A stretch of DNA of 64,000 nucleotides from Acidovorax kalamii (GTDB lineage Bacteria; Pseudomonadota; Gammaproteobacteria; Burkholderiales; Burkholderiaceae_C), in the NCBI RefSeq assembly GCF_002245625.1, contig NZ_NOIG01000006.1, forward strand, positions 425,360 to 489,359, read 5' to 3'. A model generated the notes under the pieces. The model was not told the DNA's origin, made no database searches, and worked only from the letters and a program-made list of their open reading frames with translations. A program made the position numbers and the translations under genes. Each line of letters opens with the position of its first letter. The stretch's first letter is position 1. Shown in pieces: positions 1-8,805 of the stretch.

Positions 1-579
1 ATGGTCAGCAAGGAAGGCCATTGCCTCAACGACCTGCTGTTCCGCTGGAAGAGTGGCCTGCTGCCCATCGACATCCGCGCCATCATCAGCAACCACCGCG
101 ACTTTTACCAGCTCGCGGCCAGCTACAACGTGCCGTTCCACCACATCCCGCTCACCGGCGCGACCAAGGCCCAGGCCGAGGCAAAACAGTTCGAGATTAT
201 CGAGGCCGAAGGGGCTGAACTGGTGGTGTTGGCCCGTTACATGCAGATACTTTCTCTTGACCTATGTCAAAAGTTGGCCGGTCGGGCAATCAACATCCAC
301 CACAGCTTCCTGCCCAGCTTCAAGGGCGCCAAGCCCTACTACCAGGCGCATGACCGGGGCGTGAAGCTGATTGGCGCCACGGCCCACTACGTGACGGCCG
401 ACCTGGACGAAGGCCCGATCATCGAGCAGGACGTGGCCCGCGCCGACCACACCGACACGGTGGAAGACCTCACGGCCCGCGGCCGCGACACCGAAAGCCA
501 GGTGCTGGCCCGCGCCGTGAAGTGGCACAGCGAGCACCGGGTGATCCTGAACGGCCACAAGACCGTGATCTTTCGTTAG
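1..579 (+). CDS. purU: Formyltetrahydrofolate deformylase, C-terminal part (5' end outside window)
   Basis: PurU hydrolyses 10-formyltetrahydrofolate to formate and tetrahydrofolate, supplying formate for purine synthesis and balancing one-carbon pools. The 192 residues seen are the formyltransferase-like catalytic domain: the GART-family stretch INIHHSFLPSFKGA (about residues 97-110) and LDEGPIIEQD (about 135-144) carry the conserved Asn, His and Asp. The family is about 280-290 residues with an N-terminal ACT domain, so roughly the first 90 residues lie left of the window and the Met at base 1 is internal. Around 236-290 the codons (ATA, CTT, TCT, CTA, TGT) are unlike the GC-ending codons elsewhere in the gene. 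Confidence 0.93.
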   Translation: MVSKEGHCLNDLLFRWKSGLLPIDIRAIISNHRDFYQLAASYNVPFHHIPLTGATKAQAEAKQFEIIEAEGAELVVLARYMQILSLDLCQKLAGRAINIHHSFLPSFKGAKPYYQAHDRGVKLIGATAHYVTADLDEGPIIEQDVARADHTDTVEDLTARGRDTESQVLARAVKWHSEHRVILNGHKTVIFR

Positions 580-599
580 CACTCACTCTGCGCAGCCCC

Positions 600-1505
600 A
601 TGGCCACGGCACTCCCGTCGTCCTTCCTCAGCAGCGCGGCGCGGCGCATCCCGCCCATCCAGTGCCTGCTGACGTTTGAGGCGCTGGCCCGCCTGCGCAG
701 CGTGACGCAAACAGCCGACGAGCTGTGCGTCACGCCCAGCGCCGTGAGCCACCGCGTCAAGCAGCTCGAACAGATCCTGGGCGTGCAGCTGTTTGGCCGG
801 GCGGATTTTTCGCTCACCACCGAAGGCAGCGCCTACCTCGCCCATGTGCGCGAGGGGCTCACCGCGCTGCAGCGCTTTCCGGGCCAGGCGGCCGCACCCG
901 GGCGGCGGCGGCTCAAGCTGGCCGTCACGCCCACGTTTGCACGCACCATCCTCATCCCGCGCCTGCGCCAGTTCACCGAGGCTTATCCGGAGATCGACCT
1001 GGCGCTGCAGGTGTCCATCCCGCTCTTGGACGTGGTGGCCGAAGACGCCGACCTGATGGTGCGCTTTGGCCCCGGCCACTATGCCGATGTGGAGCATGTG
1101 GAGCTGGCGCGCGACGTGGTCACGCCCCTGGCATCCCCCGCGTTCGTGCGCGAGCACGGCCCGTTCGACCGCCCCGAGGACCTGGAGGGTGTGCAGCTGC
1201 TGCGCAGCCCGCTGGAGCCCTGGCGCACCTGGTTTGCCCCCACGGGCCTGGACTGGGCCGAGCCCAGCGAGGGCTCGCAGTTCAACGACATCGGCCTGAT
1301 GTGCGACGCCGCCGCTGCGGGCATGGGTGTGGCGCTGGTGCGCCTGAAGCTCGGCGCGCCCTGGCTGGAAAACGGCACGCTGGTGCGCCTGTTTGCCCAC
1401 GACGCGCCCAGCCCCCACGCGCACTACCTGTGCTGGCGCACCGGCACCATGGACCGGTGGGAATGCGCCGCGTTCGCCGAGTGGCTGCGCAAGACCATGG
1501 CGTAA
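600..1505 (+). CDS. LysR-family transcriptional regulator (GcvA-like)
   Basis: A 301-residue LysR-type regulator. The N-terminal winged helix-turn-helix is clear (SVTQTADELCVTPSAVSHRV, then the linker helix), followed by the two-lobed effector-binding domain. The ATG at 600 is preferred because it sits just before the HTH and only 21 bases after the purU stop; a longer frame would overlap purU. The sequence around FEALARLRSVTQTA resembles the GcvA/AmpR branch. The target is unknown; it may act on itself or on a distant operon, since no divergent partner is adjacent. Confidence 0.88.
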   Translation: MATALPSSFLSSAARRIPPIQCLLTFEALARLRSVTQTADELCVTPSAVSHRVKQLEQILGVQLFGRADFSLTTEGSAYLAHVREGLTALQRFPGQAAAPGRRRLKLAVTPTFARTILIPRLRQFTEAYPEIDLALQVSIPLLDVVAEDADLMVRFGPGHYADVEHVELARDVVTPLASPAFVREHGPFDRPEDLEGVQLLRSPLEPWRTWFAPTGLDWAEPSEGSQFNDIGLMCDAAAAGMGVALVRLKLGAPWLENGTLVRLFAHDAPSPHAHYLCWRTGTMDRWECAAFAEWLRKTMA

Positions 1506-1512
1506 CAGAAGC

Positions 1513-1630
1513 ATCCCCCTGAGTCGCCTTTGGCGCCTTCCCCCTTCTGTCTGCTGCGCCGGGAAGGAGGACGCAGCCCTTGCTGCGGGGCGGCCCTTGC
1601 TCGGCGGCCCTCGCCCGAGCCGCGCCCTCC
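1513..1630. repeat. Intergenic GC-rich repeat, family 1, copy 1
   Basis: Starts with CCCCCTGAGTCGCCTTTGGC and runs through GCTGCGGGGCGGCCCTTGCT. Related blocks lie at 15888-15985 and 21891-21975, each directly after a stop codon. They share the order CCCCCTGAG, CGCCTT(C)GGCGCC, CCCCC, GCGGGGCGGCCCTTGC. The short inverted segments suggest a REP-like element that can fold when transcribed. Confidence 0.7.
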
Positions 1631-1649
1631 TCCACCAAGTTCGGGCGAA

Positions 1650-1700
1650 ATTTGCCTCCAGCGCTTGCCCAACAAGCGCTAGCAGCTATCAATTGGTGAG
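1650..1700. repeat. Palindromic repeat, family 2, intergenic copy
   Basis: Contains AGCGCTT (1660-1666), a 7-nt loop, AAGCGCT (1674-1680), then AGCAGCTAT. The same 7-7-7 arrangement followed by AGCTAT is found inside the acyl-CoA carboxylase gene at 10660-10680, so the two are copies of one mobile palindromic element. Confidence 0.75.
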
Positions 1701-1775
1701 CATTCAGGTGTTTTTCACAATCCCCTGCAGAAAAGCTCAAGCCCGGGCGCCCGGCCATCCCCTACAGTGGCGGCC

Positions 1776-3281
1776 ATGAACACCGCCTCTTCCGCCCCTG
1801 CAGGCCCCACCCCCGCCGAGCGCGCCGCGCGCCAGGCCGAAGTTGTCCAGGCCCTGGGCCAGGCCGTGCCGGCACATGCCCTGCTCTGGCACAGCGAAGA
1901 CACCACGCCGTATGAATGCGACGGCCTCACCGCCTACCGCCAGCGCCCGCTGGTGGTGTGCCTGCCCGAGACCTATGAAGAAGTGCAGGCCGTACTGCGC
2001 GCCTGCCACCGGCTGCAGGTGCCCGTGGTGGCACGGGGCGCGGGCACAGGCCTGTCGGGCGGCGCCATGCCGCACGCGATGGGCGTCACGCTGTCGCTGG
2101 CCAAGTTCAACCGCATCCTGAGCCTGAGCCCCGAAAGCCGCACGGCCGTGGTGCAAAGTGGCGTGCGCAACCTCGCCATCAGCGAGGCGGCGGCCCCTTA
2201 CAACCTGTACTACGCCCCCGACCCCAGCAGCCAGATCGCCTGCACCATCGGGGGCAACGTGGCCGAAAACTCGGGCGGCGTGCACTGCCTCAAATACGGT
2301 CTCACCGTGCACAACGTGCTCAAGGTCAAGGGCTTCACGGTGGAAGGCGAGCCCGTGGAGTTTGGCAGCGAGGCGCTGGACAGCCCCGGCTACGACCTGC
2401 TGGCCGCCGTGATCGGCAGCGAGGGCATGCTGGCCGTGATCACCGAAGTGACGGTGCGCCTGATCCCCAAGCCCCAGCTCGCGCGCTGCATCATGGCCAG
2501 CTTTGACGACGTGCGCAAAGCGGGCGACGCCGTGGCCGCCGTCATCGCCGTCGGCATCATCCCCGCCGGCCTGGAGATGATGGACAAGCCCATGACCGCC
2601 GCCGTGGAAGACTTTGTGCATGCGGGCTACGACCTCACGGCCGAAGCCATCCTGCTGTGCGAAAGCGACGGCACGCCCGAAGAGGTGGAAGAAGAAATCG
2701 GCCGCATGAGCGAGGTGCTGCGCGCTGCAGGCGCCACCGCCATCAGCGTGAGCCGCGACGAGGCCGAGCGCCTGCGCTTCTGGAGCGGCCGCAAAAACGC
2801 CTTCCCCGCCAGCGGCCGCATCAGCCCCGACTACATGTGCATGGACTCGACCATCCCGCGCAAGCGCCTGGCCGACATCCTGCTCGCCATCCAGGAGATG
2901 GAAAAGAAGTACCAGCTGCGCTGCGCCAACGTGTTCCATGCGGGCGATGGCAACCTGCATCCTCTCATCCTGTTCGACGCGAACGACGCCGACCAGCTGC
3001 GCCGTTGCGAGCTGTTTGGTGCGGAGATTCTGGAAACCAGCGTGGCGATGGGCGGCACGGTGACGGGCGAACATGGCGTGGGCGTGGAGAAACTCAACAG
3101 CATGTGTGTGCAGTTTTCTGCGGAGGAGAACGCGCAGATGTTCGGGCTGAAACATGCGTTTGACCCGGCGGGGTTGTTGAACCCCGGGAAGGTGATTCCG
3201 ACGTTGAACCGGTGTGCGGAGTACGGGAAGATGCTGGTGCGGGGGGGGCAGATCAAACATCCTGATCTACCGAGATTTTGA
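1776..3281 (+). CDS. glcD: FAD-linked oxidase, glycolate oxidase subunit GlcD type
   Basis: A 501-residue flavoprotein of the GlcD/D-lactate dehydrogenase family. GlcD binds FAD and, with GlcE and the iron-sulfur subunit GlcF, oxidises glycolate to glyoxylate at the membrane. Visible signatures are the PP-loop region VVARGAGTGLSGGAMPHA (about residues 86-103), GGNVAENSGG, and the C-terminal substrate and flavin motifs HAGDGNLHP and TGEHGVGVEK. The C-terminal HPDLPRF ending is typical of GlcD. The ATG at 1776 is preferred over a GTG at 1767. Unusually, glcE and glcF do not follow: the next genes run the other way in a lower-GC patch. A single-subunit D-lactate or 2-hydroxyacid dehydrogenase role is the alternative. 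Confidence 0.83.
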   Translation: MNTASSAPAGPTPAERAARQAEVVQALGQAVPAHALLWHSEDTTPYECDGLTAYRQRPLVVCLPETYEEVQAVLRACHRLQVPVVARGAGTGLSGGAMPHAMGVTLSLAKFNRILSLSPESRTAVVQSGVRNLAISEAAAPYNLYYAPDPSSQIACTIGGNVAENSGGVHCLKYGLTVHNVLKVKGFTVEGEPVEFGSEALDSPGYDLLAAVIGSEGMLAVITEVTVRLIPKPQLARCIMASFDDVRKAGDAVAAVIAVGIIPAGLEMMDKPMTAAVEDFVHAGYDLTAEAILLCESDGTPEEVEEEIGRMSEVLRAAGATAISVSRDEAERLRFWSGRKNAFPASGRISPDYMCMDSTIPRKRLADILLAIQEMEKKYQLRCANVFHAGDGNLHPLILFDANDADQLRRCELFGAEILETSVAMGGTVTGEHGVGVEKLNSMCVQFSAEENAQMFGLKHAFDPAGLLNPGKVIPTLNRCAEYGKMLVRGGQIKHPDLPRF

Positions 3282-3392
3282 GGGCCAACGATCTCTACTA
3301 GCCGCATTCTTGGCCCGGCTGCGGCACTTCCACAGCGCAATGTTCTTCCGAAATCCTGACCGCGCGGCGCGCTATGACCATCGGGGCCAAAC

Positions 3393-3686
3393 TTACCCCA
3401 CAGAAAATCGCGCCGGAATCAAGAACCAGAGCGACGAGACCAAAAAAGCCACCAGCAACAACCTATCAAGAAGCGAGTTTCTTCGCAGATAGAAACCCAG
3501 GCCCCAAAAAACTCCGGCCAACGCCAATGCCTGCGCCAGCAGCAGCGCTGAAAAAGCCCCAACGATGAAGCGCCCCCCAGCCCAGAGGGGCGCATGGACA
3601 GACAATAGATACATATTGACGGCAGCAAGGGTAGCTGCCGCCGCTGCGTAGAAAATCCACCGCGCGCAGTGCAGCGGGGAGGCCAC
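3393..3686 (-). CDS. Small three-helix membrane protein, unknown function
   Basis: A 97-residue protein with three hydrophobic segments (about 10-28, 38-60 and 75-92) separated by basic loops, so probably an inner-membrane protein. It begins with GTG and its first base overlaps the TAG stop of the upstream hydrolase (TAGTG), so the two are translationally coupled. I recognise no family. A small membrane protein following a lipase-like gene is a common arrangement for an immunity protein, but nothing in the sequence proves that. Base composition is lower in GC than the flanking core genes. Confidence 0.6.
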   Translation of the reverse strand: MASPLHCARWIFYAAAAATLAAVNMYLLSVHAPLWAGGRFIVGAFSALLLAQALALAGVFWGLGFYLRRNSLLDRLLLVAFLVSSLWFLIPARFSVG

Positions 3687-4522
3687 TATCGGAGCCCTCT
3701 GGAATAAAGGTATGCCGCTAGCTCCCGCCGCCGACGCTTGCCCTCCTCGGTGTTGGGAGCGTAGTAAAAATGGCCTGACGCTTCGACCATCTGCTTTCCC
3801 AAACTCGGTGTAGACAGCAACAACTTTTCACGGCTCATACCTGCATACAACGGATCACCTTGAGCTGTCAGGTCCACGACGATGACGTTTTTGATCGCCG
3901 GTGTTGTTTTCACTTGCTGCAGAAACTTCCCACCAATAGGAGAGCCGATCAGGACCAGATGATTGACAACGGTACCCCCAGCTCCGTAATTAATCGCGAC
4001 CTGCGCGGCCACAAGAGACCCGTAGGAGTAGCCGATGAGGTTGAACTGAGTGCCGCTTTGTGGAAATTTATCGAGCGGCACTTGAATGACAGATTTTCCG
4101 GCACGAAAAACATCCACGCCGATGGCGGCATCTGCAAGGGTGCCACCAGACCACTTCCTTGGATCCACGGAAATCAGTTGGACATTTTTCTCTGCAAACG
4201 CCCTCACCATGTCCAAGATATAGCCTCCGTCCATTCCAGCGCCCCCAAAAAAAAGATTTCCCGTAATCTTTTCGCCAGGAACGAAGAACCTCGACAGTGA
4301 GGCGGCTCCCGCCACTGGAGGGCTCAAATCACGAATTTTCAGAAGGCTTTGGTTTTCTTTGAAGTTCCAGGCATCGAATCCGGCAGCCCCCGGCTCAAGC
4401 CCCATCGGGCCAGGGGTCGAACCACGTGGCATGTAGTCTCGCAACAAACACGCGGGTTCGCCCGAGAACGACTCATCCACTAATTTGGTCCCCATCGGAC
4501 CCGGCACTACGTATTGCGTCAA
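3686..4522 (-). CDS. Alpha/beta-hydrolase, lipase/thioesterase-like
   Basis: A 278-residue protein with an alpha/beta-hydrolase core. The nucleophile elbow is GYSYGS (Ser near residue 166). A following strand VLIGSP, an Asp in LTAQGDP and a His in SGHFYY (near residue 251) can supply the rest of the triad. The first 50 residues are rich in Gly and Pro (VPGPMG, STPGPMGLEPG) and are not a typical signal peptide. It is coupled to the small membrane protein downstream. Possible roles are an esterase, a phospholipase, or a secreted lipase effector with the downstream protein as immunity; the sequence does not decide. The lower GC than its neighbours suggests acquisition. Confidence 0.65.
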   Translation of the reverse strand: MTQYVVPGPMGTKLVDESFSGEPACLLRDYMPRGSTPGPMGLEPGAAGFDAWNFKENQSLLKIRDLSPPVAGAASLSRFFVPGEKITGNLFFGGAGMDGGYILDMVRAFAEKNVQLISVDPRKWSGGTLADAAIGVDVFRAGKSVIQVPLDKFPQSGTQFNLIGYSYGSLVAAQVAINYGAGGTVVNHLVLIGSPIGGKFLQQVKTTPAIKNVIVVDLTAQGDPLYAGMSREKLLLSTPSLGKQMVEASGHFYYAPNTEEGKRRRRELAAYLYSRGLR

Positions 4523-4702
4523 GGCAGCTCCTAAGTCGAATGGGGCGCTAGCCTAAATTCACCGACGAACATTGGCACGGGTTTTTTGCAACCGAAAGTA
4601 GCCTTTACGAGGGGTAACGGCTCGCCCACGCTAGTGCCCCTCCCTTGTACCGGGTGAACAATGTTTACCTTGGGCAAGCAGCGCACCATGACACGGCAAC
4701 GC

Positions 4703-5998
4703 TCAACCACCCACCACCGCCCGCCAAATCTCCCCCGCGTGCGAAACCGCAAACAACACCAGCCCGATCAACCCACCCACCACCGTCCCATTGATCCGGA
4801 TGTACTGCAGATCTTTGCCGATGTTCAGCTCAATCAGCTGCGTCATCTCCTCGGTATCCCACCGCCGCACGGTGTCCTCAATGTGCTGAGCAATGAACGC
4901 CGACACGTCCGGCGCCAGGCCCTCTGCCCATCGCTCCAGCCGGTCATTGAAGGACTGCCGCAGCGCCGCATCCCCCGCCAGCGACTCCCCCAGCCACAAT
5001 CCCAGCTTGCCCACCTGCCGCGCCAGCACCGAATCGGCATTCGCCAGATCACGCTGCAAGACGCCACGCAGGTCCAGCCACAAGGTCTGCACATAGCCGC
5101 CCACCGTGGCGTCGGTCTGCAACCAGGTGCGGATCTCCTCGCCCTTGCGCTCCCATTCCGGGTCGCTGCGCAGGCGCTCGAGAAAGCGCTGCACCGCCAC
5201 ATCAAACTGCGCACGCAGTGCGTGCTGCGGGTTGGCGGCCACATCGGCCATCAGGCTCTCCAGCGCGCGGGCCAGCAGGGCCGAGCCCTTGTCGCCCAGC
5301 CAATCGCTGGGCAGCAATTTCTCGGTGCGCGGGTGGTCCTTCTTGAGCCAGGCCACGATGGACTGCGCGACCCAGGTGCGGGTTTGCTCGTTCTGCAGCA
5401 GTTCGATGAGCTTGGCCAGCACGTCGTCCAGCAGCGCCTGGTGACGGCCGTTGTGGGTCAGGGTGTCGAGCACCGCTGCCAGGGCACGCGACATATCCAC
5501 CTGCCCGATCAAGGCACGCGCGGCCTTGTGGATGAAGCGCTCCACCTGCGCGTCCTGCACCGTCTCCAGCGCAGCCGATGCCAAGCGCGTGGCCTGGTGG
5601 CCCAGCAGCGCGGCGTTGCCTGGCGCCGCGAGCCACTGCGCCAGCCGCTCGGCCGGGTCGTGCCGGCGGATCAAAGACACCAGCGAGGGCACGTCCAGGA
5701 ACTTGTCGCGCACAAAGGTGGCGAGGTTGCGGCCGATGCGCGCCTGGTTGCGCGCAATGACCGCCGTGTGCGGAATGGGCAGGCCCAGCGGGCGCCGGAA
5801 CAGCGCCACCACCGCAAACCAGTCCGCCAGCGCACCCACCATGGCGGCCTCGGCCATGGCTTTCACGCAGTTGAGCAGCAGGCCGCGTTCGACCACGCTG
5901 GTGGCGATGAATACCGCCGTCACCAGCAGCAACAGTCCCAGCGCCTGCCGTTTGGCACGCCGCAGGGCGACGGTTGCGCCATCAGTCTCTGGCGTCAT
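4703..5998 (-). CDS. DUF445 family membrane protein (YjiN-like)
   Basis: A 431-residue DUF445 protein. There is a transmembrane segment near residues 17-35 (LGLLLLVTAVFIATSVV), the conserved block MVGALADWFAVVALFRRPLG, long amphipathic helices in the middle, and a C-terminal hydrophobic hairpin (VVGGLIGLVLFAVSHAG). The ATG at 5998 is preferred to a TTG at 6019. It is probably an inner-membrane protein with a large cytoplasmic helical domain. The family has no established biochemical function. Confidence 0.82.
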   Translation of the reverse strand: MTPETDGATVALRRAKRQALGLLLLVTAVFIATSVVERGLLLNCVKAMAEAAMVGALADWFAVVALFRRPLGLPIPHTAVIARNQARIGRNLATFVRDKFLDVPSLVSLIRRHDPAERLAQWLAAPGNAALLGHQATRLASAALETVQDAQVERFIHKAARALIGQVDMSRALAAVLDTLTHNGRHQALLDDVLAKLIELLQNEQTRTWVAQSIVAWLKKDHPRTEKLLPSDWLGDKGSALLARALESLMADVAANPQHALRAQFDVAVQRFLERLRSDPEWERKGEEIRTWLQTDATVGGYVQTLWLDLRGVLQRDLANADSVLARQVGKLGLWLGESLAGDAALRQSFNDRLERWAEGLAPDVSAFIAQHIEDTVRRWDTEEMTQLIELNIGKDLQYIRINGTVVGGLIGLVLFAVSHAGEIWRAVVGG

Positions 5999-6031
5999 CC
6001 GGGCCAGCCCGCCGACCAAGACCCCAATGCG

Positions 6032-7171
6032 TCAGGCAGCCGCCGCAATCTGTTCCAGCGCTTTCGACAGATGGCCCACGCTGCGGTCCACGTTGTGCCA
6101 CTTCTCCAGGCCAAACAGGCCAATGCGGAAGGTCTTGAAGTCCGGCCCCTCATCGCACTGCAGCGGCACGCCCGCAGCAGTCTGCAAGCCGACTTCCAGG
6201 AACTTCTTGCCGTTCTGGATGCCCGGGTCAGTGGTGTAGCTCACCACCACGCCAGGCGCCTTCCAGCCCTCGGCGGCCACACTGGGGAAGCCGCGCGATT
6301 CGAGCAGCGCGCGCACCTTGGCGCCCAGTTCGATCTGCTCGTCACGCACCTTGGCAAAGCCGTAGGCGCGCGTCTCGGCCATCACCTCGGACAGGCGCAC
6401 CAGCGCGTCGGTGGGCATGGTGGTGTGGTAGGCGTGCTGGCCCTTTTCGTAGCCCTCGGCAATCTGCATCCACTTCTTGAGGTCGCACGAGAAGCTGCTG
6501 CTCGTGGTGCCCTCAATGGCCTCGCGCGCACGCTCGCTCAGCATCACCATGGCGCAGCAGGGCGAGCCGCTCCAGCCCTTTTGCGGCGCACTGATGAGCA
6601 CGTCCACGCCGGTGGCCTGCATGTCCACCCACATCGCGCCCGAAGCGATGCAGTCAAGCACGAACAGCGCGCCCACCTCATGGGCAGCGGCCGTCAACGT
6701 GCGGATGTAGTCGTCCGACAGGATGATGCCGCTGGCCGTCTCCACATGCGGCGCGAACACCACCTTGGGTTTTTCGGCGCGGATGGTGGCCGCCACCTCG
6801 TCGGCCGGGCACGGCGCCCAGGGCGCCTGCGGGACATCGCCCTGGCGGCGCGCCTTGCACACCACCGCGCCGCCGCCCAAGCCGGTGTCGGCGTCAAAGA
6901 TCTGGCTCCAGCGGTAGCTGAACCAGCCGTTGCGCACGATGAGCACCTTCTGCTTGTTGGCGAACTGGCGCGCCACGGCCTCCATGCCGAAGGTGCCGCT
7001 GCCGGGCACCAGCACAGCGGTGTGGGCGTGGTAAACCTCTTTGAGCGTGCCCAGAATGTCCTGCATCACGCCGGTAAAGCGCTTGGACATGTGATTGAGC
7101 GCGCGGTCGGTGTAAACCACCGAAAATTCGAGCAGGCCATCGGGGTCGATATCGGGCAAAAGGCCGGGCAT
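6032..7171 (-). CDS. Class V aminotransferase (alanine-glyoxylate / serine-glyoxylate aminotransferase-like)
   Basis: A 379-residue PLP-dependent enzyme of fold type I. The Schiff-base lysine is in SAPQKGWSG and the cofactor Asp in LFVLDCIASGA. The overall order (PGSGTFGMEAVARQF, then GWFSYRWSQI) matches the alanine/serine-glyoxylate aminotransferase group. Such enzymes transfer the amino group of alanine or serine to glyoxylate. With glcD nearby, a role in glyoxylate handling is plausible, but substrate cannot be read from the sequence. The start has GGAG about 11 bases upstream. Divergent from the AraC gene. Confidence 0.83.
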   Translation of the reverse strand: MPGLLPDIDPDGLLEFSVVYTDRALNHMSKRFTGVMQDILGTLKEVYHAHTAVLVPGSGTFGMEAVARQFANKQKVLIVRNGWFSYRWSQIFDADTGLGGGAVVCKARRQGDVPQAPWAPCPADEVAATIRAEKPKVVFAPHVETASGIILSDDYIRTLTAAAHEVGALFVLDCIASGAMWVDMQATGVDVLISAPQKGWSGSPCCAMVMLSERAREAIEGTTSSSFSCDLKKWMQIAEGYEKGQHAYHTTMPTDALVRLSEVMAETRAYGFAKVRDEQIELGAKVRALLESRGFPSVAAEGWKAPGVVVSYTTDPGIQNGKKFLEVGLQTAAGVPLQCDEGPDFKTFRIGLFGLEKWHNVDRSVGHLSKALEQIAAAA

Positions 7172-7260
7172 AGGGGAGTCTCCGCGTGTGAAACTGAGGG
7201 GGGAAAAGGGACGATCAGGTCAGCTTATCATGGCCCCGCGCCACCCCAAGGCCGCGCGCC

Positions 7261-8067
7261 ATGCAGCAAAAACCCTTCCGATTCCTGCCCACCGCACTGC
7301 CTGGCATCGAAGCGATGCAGGCCGACTCCCGCCTCGTCTTCGGCAGGCACATGCACTTGCAGTTCGGCCTGGGCGTGATCGAGCGGGGTGCGCAGAAATC
7401 GGCCAGCGGCCGGGGGATTGTGGAATCGGGCCCAGGCGACACCATCACGGTCAACCCCGGCGAAGTCCACGATGGCATGCCGCTGGATGAGCGTGGACGC
7501 GCCTGGCGCATGCTCTACCTGGAGCCCTCCCTGGTGGCGCCGTTGGCGGCCGATGTGCATCCGGGCCCGCTCGGCTCCGCCTTCGAATTCCATGCTCCGA
7601 CGATGCGCGATGCGCGGCTGGCGGCCCAGGTACTGGCGCTGTTCGACGCGGCCACCCACCGCCCCAACCACTCGGCCGCAACGCTGCATGTGGAGGAATG
7701 CTTGTTGCAGGTGCTGGGCGGCCTGCTGCGACCGAAGGGCCACCAACAATCCGCCGCGTCCATCACCAGGGCTCGCACCATGATGGACGACGATCCCACC
7801 GCGCCCTGGAGCCTCGCGCAACTGGCCGATGCAGCAAGTTTGAGCCGCTACCAGCTCGTGCGCCAATTTGCCCAGGCCACGGGCCTCACGCCACACGCCT
7901 ACCTGCTGCAGCGCCGACTGCAGCTTGCGCGCCATCTGATGGGTGCGGGTACGCCCCTCGCCGATGTCGCCGCAGCCAGTGGCTTTGCCGACCAAAGCCA
8001 CCTGACGCGCCTCTTCACGCGCAGTTTTGGCATCACACCCGGGGCCTACGTTCGCGCACGCGGCTGA
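7261..8067 (+). CDS. AraC-family transcriptional regulator
   Basis: A 268-residue regulator with an N-terminal cupin-like ligand domain (residues about 10-150; motifs HMHLQFGLGV and PGDTITVNPGEVHDG) and a C-terminal pair of helix-turn-helices (about 175-265; WSLAQLADAASLSRYQLVRQ and PLADVAAASGFADQSHLTRL). The AraC family usually activates a neighbouring gene on binding a small effector. The next gene on the same strand, 98 bases on, is a LysE-type exporter, a frequent AraC partner, so an amino-acid-responsive export switch is likely. Confidence 0.88.
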   Translation: MQQKPFRFLPTALPGIEAMQADSRLVFGRHMHLQFGLGVIERGAQKSASGRGIVESGPGDTITVNPGEVHDGMPLDERGRAWRMLYLEPSLVAPLAADVHPGPLGSAFEFHAPTMRDARLAAQVLALFDAATHRPNHSAATLHVEECLLQVLGGLLRPKGHQQSAASITRARTMMDDDPTAPWSLAQLADAASLSRYQLVRQFAQATGLTPHAYLLQRRLQLARHLMGAGTPLADVAAASGFADQSHLTRLFTRSFGITPGAYVRARG

Positions 8068-8165
8068 CAGCCCGGTCCCTGCAATTTCGTTCAAGACCCT
8101 TGTGCGGGGGTTGGCGGATGCTGCGGGCATCGCCACTTCACACCGCCGCCGTGCGGCCTCTCGCC

Positions 8166-8777
8166 ATGGGCATCGAATTTCTCATCACCTCTCTCATCGT
8201 GGTCGTCTCGCCGGGGCCAGGAGCCCTGCTGACCGTGGCGGCCGGGCTCTCGGGCGGCGCTCGGGCTGCCGCCGTGACGGCGCTGGGCTGCACGCTCGGC
8301 ATCGTGCCGCACCTGCTGGCGGCGATCACCGGGCTGGCCGCACTTCTCAACGCCAGCGCCACGGCATTCGAAGTCCTGCGCTACGCGGGGGTCGCCTACC
8401 TGGTCTACATGGGCTGGGCCACGTGGCGCTCGCCCGCCACACTGGAGGTCCGCACTGACGCGCCCGCACGCGCAGCCGGTGGGCGTATCGCGGAAGCCAT
8501 GCTGATCAACCTGCTCAACCCCAAGCTGTCGCTGTTCTTCCTCACCTTTCTGCCGCAGTTCATCGCACCGGGTGAAGCGCAGCCCGCGTGGCGCATGCTC
8601 CAGCTCTCGCTGGTCTTCATGGCCATGACCTTTGTGGTGTTCTTGGGCTATGGCGTCTTTGCCGCCCGGTTTCGTGACCAGGTGCTGCAGCGCCCCGGCA
8701 CGCTGGTGTGGCTGCGCCGCGGCTTTGCGGCCGCGTTTGTCGGGCTCGGCGCAAAGCTCGCCCTGATGCACCGATAG
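8166..8777 (+). CDS. LysE/RhtB-family amino-acid exporter
   Basis: A 203-residue membrane protein of the LysE/RhtB family, which exports amino acids or their analogues. Seen are six hydrophobic segments, the N-terminal SPGPGALLTVAAGLSGG and the loop AMLINLLNPKLSLFFLTFLP, which carries the family NPK motif. The ATG at 8166 is chosen because the family begins directly with the first membrane helix; an open frame extends much further upstream but is antisense-free filler inside the AraC gene. It is likely co-transcribed with, or controlled by, the AraC regulator. Confidence 0.87.
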   Translation: MGIEFLITSLIVVVSPGPGALLTVAAGLSGGARAAAVTALGCTLGIVPHLLAAITGLAALLNASATAFEVLRYAGVAYLVYMGWATWRSPATLEVRTDAPARAAGGRIAEAMLINLLNPKLSLFFLTFLPQFIAPGEAQPAWRMLQLSLVFMAMTFVVFLGYGVFAARFRDQVLQRPGTLVWLRRGFAAAFVGLGAKLALMHR

Positions 8778-8805
8778 GCACCACCGTGTCAGGTGCCGTG
8801 CTGCT

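Noticed and set aside
4661..7378. A 905-residue plus-strand frame opposite the DUF445 and aminotransferase genes
   Set aside because: It spans two convincing minus-strand genes and their gap; low-complexity His/Arg/Gln composition.
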